Source of the DNA: Epinephelus fuscoguttatus
Lineage: Eukaryota; Chordata; Actinopteri; Perciformes; Serranidae
NCBI RefSeq assembly: GCF_011397635.1
Contig: NC_064755.1
Coordinates: 37,926,059 to 37,990,058 of the forward strand
Reading direction: 5' to 3'
Length of the DNA: 64,000 bases
Both the position numbers and the translations under genes were made by a program. A model generated the notes under the pieces. It searched no databases. It had not been told where the DNA came from and worked only from the letters and a program-made list of their open reading frames with translations. Positions 24,701 to 33,700 of the stretch are shown here, piece by piece; positions within the stretch are counted from its first letter, which is position 1, and each line of letters begins with the position of its first letter.

Positions 24701-27700
24701 GGCCTCTCAGACTCCCATACCTTGGGGATTTTCCTCCGTCTGCGATTGTATGGGTCTCCAGAGAGGCAGGGGGTGTCATCGGGGCTGCTGGGTGTGGAGG
24801 GGGGGCTGATACGGGAGGGAGAGGAGATGCCAGTGTCCCTGCTGGTCTTGCGTAGCTCAAGGAGCTTGAAGCTTCGCCGTTCTGAGTTCTGTCTGAAGAA
24901 ACCAGGCTTGGAAGAGAGCTGGGGAGGGTGGATGCAGAAGAACAGACACATTAGAAGGTGACTGTCATATATAGCTACTTCCACTAAATCTACTTGTTAC
25001 TGTAGTGATGTACTGGCACTCAGGTACCTTAGTTGGCGTGTCAGGGATAGGAGATGAGGAGGCAGGTGAAACACATTTGCTTCCCAAGCAACTTCTCTCC
25101 AGCTCTATGTCTTCGTAGGGGTTTTCCTTGGATGGAGGATCTTCAGAAGAAAAAAAGACTTTTTTTTTAAAAACGGAGAAATCAATGTCACCTTGATTAC
25201 ACAACAGCTTCACACAAGCTTTCCAAGAGCAGATAAAGTATTCTTTCCATATCAGTCATGTTTGTTTTGCCAGACGATTCCTACTCCAGATGTGCAGAGA
25301 GCTACCAGAGGCAGCGGTGTGCTTACGTAGCTCGTATTTCACTGTGATAAGATGCTTGCACAGCTAATGCTAAATGTAACCCTAGCCACCGGACCTCCCC
25401 TGCAGATAAGGAGTTAGGACATTTTATTTTAAAAAAAACAAAAACCTGTCTGTTTCTCTGTTTGTATCTGCCCCTCTGTATCTCTCCTCTGTTCCATCAA
25501 TCCATCCGCCAGATGTGACCTGTAGGAGTCGGAGGATAAAGAGGGACGTTCAGTTCCCCGCTCCTTCTCCCTCTGAGGAAAACAAGGGATCAGCGTGCTG
25601 TTTTTCACATTGCTGGCTGATGAGAGCGTCACACTAATTTCTTTGGTGTGTTTGCGTGTGCTGTCAGCTGTGCACATGTGAGTTTGCATCAGTCAACAAG
25701 GCATGTGTCAGAAAACGTGAAGTGGTGACAGTTGCTTTCTTCTCCATCTGAAAACACTAACCAACATGTGGATTTTGTGCTTTAAGTGTGTTGATGAGAA
25801 CCTGGTTTGCGTGTGGAGGTTGATGACTACGGGGACGTCACAGCTGCTCATCACTATCTATATCTCTGCCTCCCTGAGCTGCTTTTTCAGAAGACAGCAC
25901 CAGTGAGTTACTTTACCCATGGGACCCTGCTGAATGTTTGTTGAACAATGTCTGACCATTTTAAAGAACAATACTATTGTGTGAAAGGAGGAAACTATAA
26001 AAGACTCCAAAATTAGCTGCGGCATCACTCAAGTATAATTAAAGTTAATTTGACTGTTGCAAGCAAGCAGCGCTCATTATACACCAGTCTCTGGGATAAA
26101 AACCAAAGACACATTGAAGCGATTGCCAGTAATGTGCCATGGCTCTGAGCCATTCACATGCCCCCCGCCGCACTGACAATCACAGTAGCCAACCACAGCA
26201 CGACCTCACACAACGCCGCTATTGTACGTTATGAAATTAAACAGGCTCTAGGTGGGGTTGGCAAAACCCTGGAGACAATAAGGTAGGAACGTAGGTCAAA
26301 TTTCTACATATAATTTTTAATAAAAGCGAGGCAGCGTGGCTCTAAATTAAAACCCGAGCAGAGTAAAGAAAGCTTGGCCTCCTCATCAACTCTGTTGTTG
26401 AACTCTTTGACACACTGCTGATATGAGAAATGAAACTCAAAGGTCATGCAGTGTATCAAGTGTACAGAAAATAGGACAACCAACAGTACAGTATATAACA
26501 ATGTTCTTCAGCTTTAGCAAACACAAAGTTGATAATGTAAAACTTTGAAACCACTACAAGAAACTTGATTTTTGACAGATGTAGCCACTTGTGGAGGATT
26601 CCACTTGGTTAAGTAAAAACAAAAGTGTGATATGTAGTGTTTACCTATTATGTCCTCGTAGACATTCTCTTCTGATAAAGTGCGTGTTAGGCCCAGTCTG
26701 GACTGAGCGTACCAGTCCACCCTGCAGCTCTCTGAAGACGACTGGAGCAGATCCTCAAATTCATAGGACTTCCTGGTGGACAGAGCATTACAAAGACTTA
26801 GGAGAACTGCACACTAAATAGAAAAGGAGAAGAGGAAGGATGGATTTCTGCGTGTTCCTGTTGATGCTTTTAAGAATGTTTGATATGCCAAGCAGGATAA
26901 ATGATGTTACCATTTACTTAGTCGCCACATCTGAATGACTACATCTGTGTTTCATCACGGCCAAAGATTAAAGCTGAATAAAGTGCACAAAAGCATCCGT
27001 GGTTGCATGCGTCCCCACATGCATGCACACATACGCAATTAAGCTAAGTTGCCTCTTTATTGGGTACAGATTGCTACATGTATCGCAGTACAATGAAACA
27101 GCCCTGCAATGAATCTTAGCTTTCTGAAGCTTATCATACTCAGTTTTCTTCTCTGAGGTGTCGCTCTACTGGATTGAATTATGGGGAAAAATGTTTTCAC
27201 AACACAACACCCTTTTCCATGTGCAGATTATGAGACTATGGGCCCCAGAGCATAGATATGTAACAAGTACCCATGATAAATACAAATTAAACTTTAGGGA
27301 GCCTACTAAAGTAATATAATCAATTGCTTTATCAGTCCACCAGATACATTTTACTGCTACAAAAAATGGTTGAAATGAGATGAACACACTGAAATCTTAT
27401 TAGATGAAACAGATGTTGACAACATTTTCCTTTGGGGACATAATTTACAGTTGAAAAACGGCAATAAATTTTATTATATCGCATTATATTTTATCCCAAT
27501 ACTAAGTATATTGCATATTTAAAATCATTAGATGACGACTTAAGAATACGTAATAATAGACTGGATCACTCTGTTACTCCCATTTGTTCACTACTGTTTT
27601 GTATAAAGGTACAATGCACAATGGGGACAGAGTTAACAGAAAGCCTACATCATAGGTAGTAACGACGCTCAAACGATCTCTGTATAAAAGAACAGCCAGT

Positions 27701-30700
27701 AGGACGTATCGTGGGCAGCACCAGTGTGATGTTTTGATGATGTATTATGCATGCAAGCCAGCGCGGGAGATTTAAAAAGTAGCTGATAGCTGTTTGCAGC
27801 TAACTCGAAGAAAAGAACAATAGAAAATGTATTCCAATACTGCTGGGAGTTAATGTTCTTTGGTTTCTTATTTTGTCAGCTTGTTTTAAACTTTGAAATT
27901 AATTTTCCTAGGAACTGCATATGTAAGGTAAGGTGCTAAATCTGTGTAATCTGTGTGTCATAATGATGTCAACGATTGTGTACTGTCCTGAAGTTAAGTA
28001 AATGACCATTAAATCAATATCGTCTTAACAACAGAGTCTTAACAAGAACTGAACATTGTTGCCTTACAAGAGTACAATTTATTGCAGAGCTGTTGCATGG
28101 CATTAGATGATGCTAAGTATACCTAATAGACTGGACACTCTGGAGTATTTGTTCACACGCACAAAAATGCACACTCCAACAGACACTAACAGAAAGACAG
28201 CCTGACCAAACAAAGGACGGAGTTTGTTCAACTGTAACCATCTGAATTTGAGTACTACTAAATTCCAGCATGTTAATTGCTCTTGGCAGAATAAGTGATT
28301 CAGATTTTGGATCAGACTTTACGCTTTACACACATTTTTCACATTTAGAAATGCCTGACAACTCATTTATAAGAGCCACAGGCCTTGCACAATCATTTTT
28401 ACTGTCAAGGTTTAAATTCATGAAAAAGCGAGGGGGGGCCTCTTTGACATGACTCACACCACTCTGAATGTTGCTCTCCTCTTCCAGTAGAGTTTTGGAA
28501 AGAGGTATGAGTTCAGTGGATGTGTACATTCCTCACATCCAACCAATGAGCTCACTCTTTGGGATATTTAGAAACAGGATGATGTCACTGGTGGTTTTGA
28601 TTTACAGCAGATGTGGGAGATGTTGTTCACCTCAGTGGTTGGTTGGTCATGTTGGGGGGAGGGTCAGAGTATACACGGAGCCATCACTGATTTATTCTGA
28701 CTCCACAAGGGCACTTTAAATCAATATATTTTTGTGGATTTAGCTTTGGAGACAAGAGAGCTTCTGTAAAGGGTTCATGGTCTAGGATTGATGTCTGCCA
28801 TATTGTCAAAACTAATCATGGCTGCCTACATTTTTCATTCTATCTCTGTATTCTCTTACCTGTTACTATTGTCCCGGGGTTTGTCAGCCCAGGGTCTCCT
28901 GCAAACTCCGGGTGGTGGGCACGTTGGTAAAGGTGGAGGAGGAATGGAGGGCAAAGGGGGCAAGTTCCTCCTTCCCTTCCCCGAGCCAGGCCCTGAAGCT
29001 GGGTTAGTGGGCGGTGTGTGGTGCTGGAAGGTTCTCTGAGGTTTAGGTACAGGGTTTATAGATGGAGCACCTGGCTCGCTGTACACGTTCTCTGGATCCC
29101 CTTCCCTTCTCCTCCGCGACCCACCAGGCCGAATGTCAAAAGTCCCAAAAATGGGCTCATTGGCCTTTTTTTCTGATTCCTCTAGCTCTTCCTTTGAAGG
29201 AGGGCAGAAGTAATTCCCTGGAAATGCCAGCGACGGTCTGTCAGGAACATCCTTTGTTGCCTTCTCCAGTTTCTTAACATGAGTTAAAACACTTTTCTTT
29301 TCCTGAGTCTTGTCTGTCCCAGCTGACAAACCTCTTGCTATCTGTCCTTTGAACCTCCGAAGCTTTGGATTCCTTTTTCCTCACCATCTCGACTTCTTTC
29401 TGTGTCGTGCTCAGTGGACATGTCCCTGAAGAAGTTAGAGGGGCAGACTCCTTTTTGCCCTCCCATTGTGAGATCTTATCACGAATGCTGGCAGTCTTTA
29501 CTCCCGCTGGGCTCTTGTTGTGGTTCAGCTTGCCACACAGCCCGTTCTCCATGTTGGGAGCCCGCGGGTCGGTGGTGGTGGTGGCTCTCCTGTGAGCCAG
29601 CATGGTGTCAGGAGGACCCGGGCTGTCGCTCAGGCTGAGTAGTGGGGAGAGGGGACGCTTTGCAGACACAGCGGTGTCCTTCCTGTCTCTGTCCCCTGGT
29701 GACCCGCACACCTCTTGGCGCTGGGGCACCGCAGACGACGGAGCCTCCCCAACCTTCAAGCCACAGCACTGGAGCCTAGAAAAGAACCAAAAACAGAAAA
29801 ATCAACATATACACTTCATACCTCCTTAACCCATAAAAGAGATGGAAACCAGAAACAAGCTGCATATATACGTATTCATTAGAAATATGCAAGCGATTTA
29901 ATAAAGTAACAGATATCTTTACTCAAGTGTCATATACCAAAACCTTCCCAATCCATACTGGCTTACAAGAAGCTACTTAAATTATATACAGAGGCAACAC
30001 AGAATGGGTGGCTGTGGCTCAGGAGGTAGAGTGGGCCTTCTGCTAATCAGAAGACTGGCTGTTCAATCCTTGAGGCGGGTGAACTGCATTGCAGGTGGTG
30101 CCTGAGCCTTTCACTCATAAATGTGAGTGAAAAAGCACTTTGAGAGGTCCGAAGACTAAAAAGGTGTTATACAGATGTACCAAACAAAAGGAAGTGCATG
30201 CAAACACAGGGTATATGTTAAAACATTGTATACTGTATTTACACGTAACAAATTAAACATACAACGTTCTTAAATGTAGACAAGCCTTTAAAGGAAAACT
30301 TCAACTCCGCAAATGACCATCTGTATATCAGTTACTCAGTCTGTATTACACTGAACTCAGAAAGAAAACTGTGTTATTCTCCCATGTCTGAACGGAGCAT
30401 CCAAAACTGTGAACATTCTTGTTGAATTAAGGTGATGAGGGATCACATTTAAAAACAACAAAACTAAATCAAAACATCCGTTTAAAAACTGTCACACAAC
30501 TCCTACAGTATAATCCAAGTCTTCTTTATCCAGTCATATCCTCAGTACTTCCCAAACACATGCATTTTCACTAAAACCATAGTATTGTAATACTGCATAA
30601 ACAGTCTCAGGCACAAATGAGTAGCGTGCCTGCTCTGTTTATGTGGAAGTATTTTAAATAGTAATGTTTTAGCAAAAATGCATGTTTGGAAAGTACTGAG

Positions 30701-33700
30701 CATACCAGTGAATAAAGAGGACTTGGATTATACTGCAGGAGTTGTGTGATAGTTTGTAAACGGATGTTTTGATTTAGTTTTACTGTTGTTAAACGGGATC
30801 GCCGATGACTTTAATTCATCAAGAATTCTCTGTTTTGGGGATTTTTATTCACTGTGGAGGCAGGCGAGAAAAACAAAGTTTTCATCCCATATCCAACATA
30901 ACACAGGGTGAGTCATTTGGGCAAGGTTAAGGATTCCTTTAACAAAAACTGTTAGTGTTACTCAGATCTTCTGAAAATGCTTCCTGACTTTAAAACTAGT
31001 AGAATAAAGAATTGCTATGTTAAATCAAACTTTAGAAATTCAAGATATACAGTATATGCTCGAAAGTAGATTGTTGTCTCCGAGTTTAAGGCGATCATTT
31101 GTCAAACCAGGACATTAATATCTTACAAATCCTGAACAAACAAGTTTAATAATCCGATGCGTGTGGTGCTTGTCTTTATTATCTACAATTTGTATGAAAA
31201 AAGATTTAAAATAAGATTAAAATAAGATATTGAAGCTTTCTTGAATTTCCCATTTAGCAGCAAGGGGCTGGGGTGCGTTTCAAGATTAACAGACTGTCAA
31301 ACACAAGATGGACTGTGAGGAGGGAACAAAAGTAAACCAAACAAACATGCAAAGAGTCTTTTCTTGGTAAGGGGACAGTGCTTACCACAACTGATGTGCA
31401 CTTAATTCAAACCAGATAAACAGAGGGAGAAAGCACATTGCACTGTTGTCAACTCTAATAATTTATAGTGCAATTATTTTCATAGAAATGTCAGTTGCTG
31501 CCTTCAGTGCACATAGCTCAGCATCATGCTTCCCATTGCTCTTAAAATTGGCCACGCAACGTGAGCACTTACAATTACGTCCAAATAGACCTTTGTTTTA
31601 TGGGGTAAACAAGAATTCTTGTTAAAAGAGCTCAGACGTCTGTTTGGTGCCTCTGTTTAAGCTGTGAGTCACTCCTGGAAGATTACTGGGTCACGACTGT
31701 TTGAACTCTGGGTTTCGGGGTCAAAGTTTACAAGCTACACACACAGCTATTTCTGGAGAGCAGATGAAAGTATACAAAGAAGAGGGGAGAGGCCGGAGTG
31801 TAGACGTGCATCTTTTCTTTGCTACTCCCAGCCCTTGCATCTTTGTTTTGGCCCAAAGTCCATTCATCAAATAATTGAATTTCCAACAAACAGAGGAAAC
31901 GCGGCCTTGCTGGGTGACTTCTGATGACATCGCTGGATGTGAAAACCAACAGTCATGCAATCCAGAGGAAATCTCTGGGGGAAATTACTGATTCAAGTTT
32001 CCTCAGAGACCCTTAAAGAAAAGATACAAAACCTTGATGTTGTAACTATGACCAGTGAGGAAACAAAATAATTCTCTCTTAAACAGCCCTGGGTTTTATT
32101 AGTTCAGTTCCTCCCCTTCTCTCCCATCCCCCTTTTTTTCTCTTTACGTGTACCTTGGTTGGAACAGCAGCGTCTTTTAAGCATATAGCAACAGAGGGTA
32201 AAAACTAGGTCAAATAGGAAAGCCAAGTGAATGGGAGAAAGCAAGGGGGTCGAGGAAAAGAGTTACAGAAAAAGTGGAGCAGACAGAGAGGGAAATTAAA
32301 AGTGTATGTCTCCAATCTCAAACAAAACACTTGTTTGTGATTAAGAGAGATTAAAAGACAGATATGAAAATGGGCAGTATGAAAAGCTTGTCTATCACCC
32401 GCAGCCAAGGATGGGTGGAGCATGGAGATGAGGGTCACTGAGGGTGGAAGGAGGGAAGGGGGCACAAAAGCATCTCTAACCAGCTGAGCTAACACAGGAT
32501 CAGCGCATAGGAGAAAGGGACTGAAATTGGCAAAAGGAAATAAAAGACAGGAAAAACAATTTCTTCTAATTATATTCCTGAGTATCAACTTTTGGTAATT
32601 CCTCAGGAGAGAGCTGTTGAGCAATGGTGACTACAGTAACACTGCAGACCCTCAAAACAACAGACTTGGAAGATTTAAACCTCCCAGTAGACAATCCCTG
32701 TTACTGGAACAAACCAAATCCCTTCATTATAATCTAAATAGCACTGATGAATATTGCAAGGATGACAGAAGGGACTATGGAGAGTGGTCACAGAGGCATT
32801 AGACAGTGGCAGCAGGGGGGTAGAAACAGTATCTAGATGCCAGATGGCCAACCCTGCCCTGCTCTGCTCTCCCACCCTGCTATTGTTATACTGCTGACCC
32901 TAATGGAAAGGGGTGTCTCCAGCTTGCTTAAGAACAGTACAGGCAGACCTGTGAGATGGCCAAGGGGAAAGTGTAGCTTAAGCTGAGGCAACATGTGGTG
33001 GAGAATGTGTAGAGGTATAAGATTGCAGAGTAAAGTGAACTAGTGTACAGGCTCACAGCTTTTGTCACATCCTGCAGAAATTGGAGGATCTACTGGTTTC
33101 AGAAGTATTTTCCTCACTGCAAAAACCCAGCTGAAAGTCAGCAGATCATCAGATCAAATAAGGTTATGCAATGACTTCTCCTTCATGTCTGACAAAGCAT
33201 TTTTGTGGACAACAGGGTGGGTCAAATCTCAAAAGATTCTGCCATATCCTTAAAGGTGTACTCCAGCATCTTTAGTATGGGTCAAGCTCAACAGCATCTT
33301 TCAGAGCATGTGAGTGCAGTAGAGCAGTGAAAATTTCAGCTCCTGGCTCGCGAAGCTGTTCATTCCCTCCGCTCCCCCGCTCAAAATCGCTGCGTGCTCA
33401 ACTCAGATTTCACCTCGCTCCACTCAAATCCCTCACCGTTCGCTCAATTTTCGTTTGACAGTACTTTGTAAACTCCATTGTTGAGCTTGCAGCCGCTGAT
33501 TTTTTGACAGAAAATAGCGTGTGCGCAATACACAGATTTCTGGGTCTGGCATGCTTCGGACTCATGGTGCGAGCAGTGCTGGAGCAAAATAGGAGTGATA
33601 TGGAGCAAGACATAATGCCATGGGCCAAGTTTTTAAAAAATCTGCTCTGCACTCCAAATCCTTCTACTCCTGCTCCCTGATTGCTTTTGCTTTGCTCACA

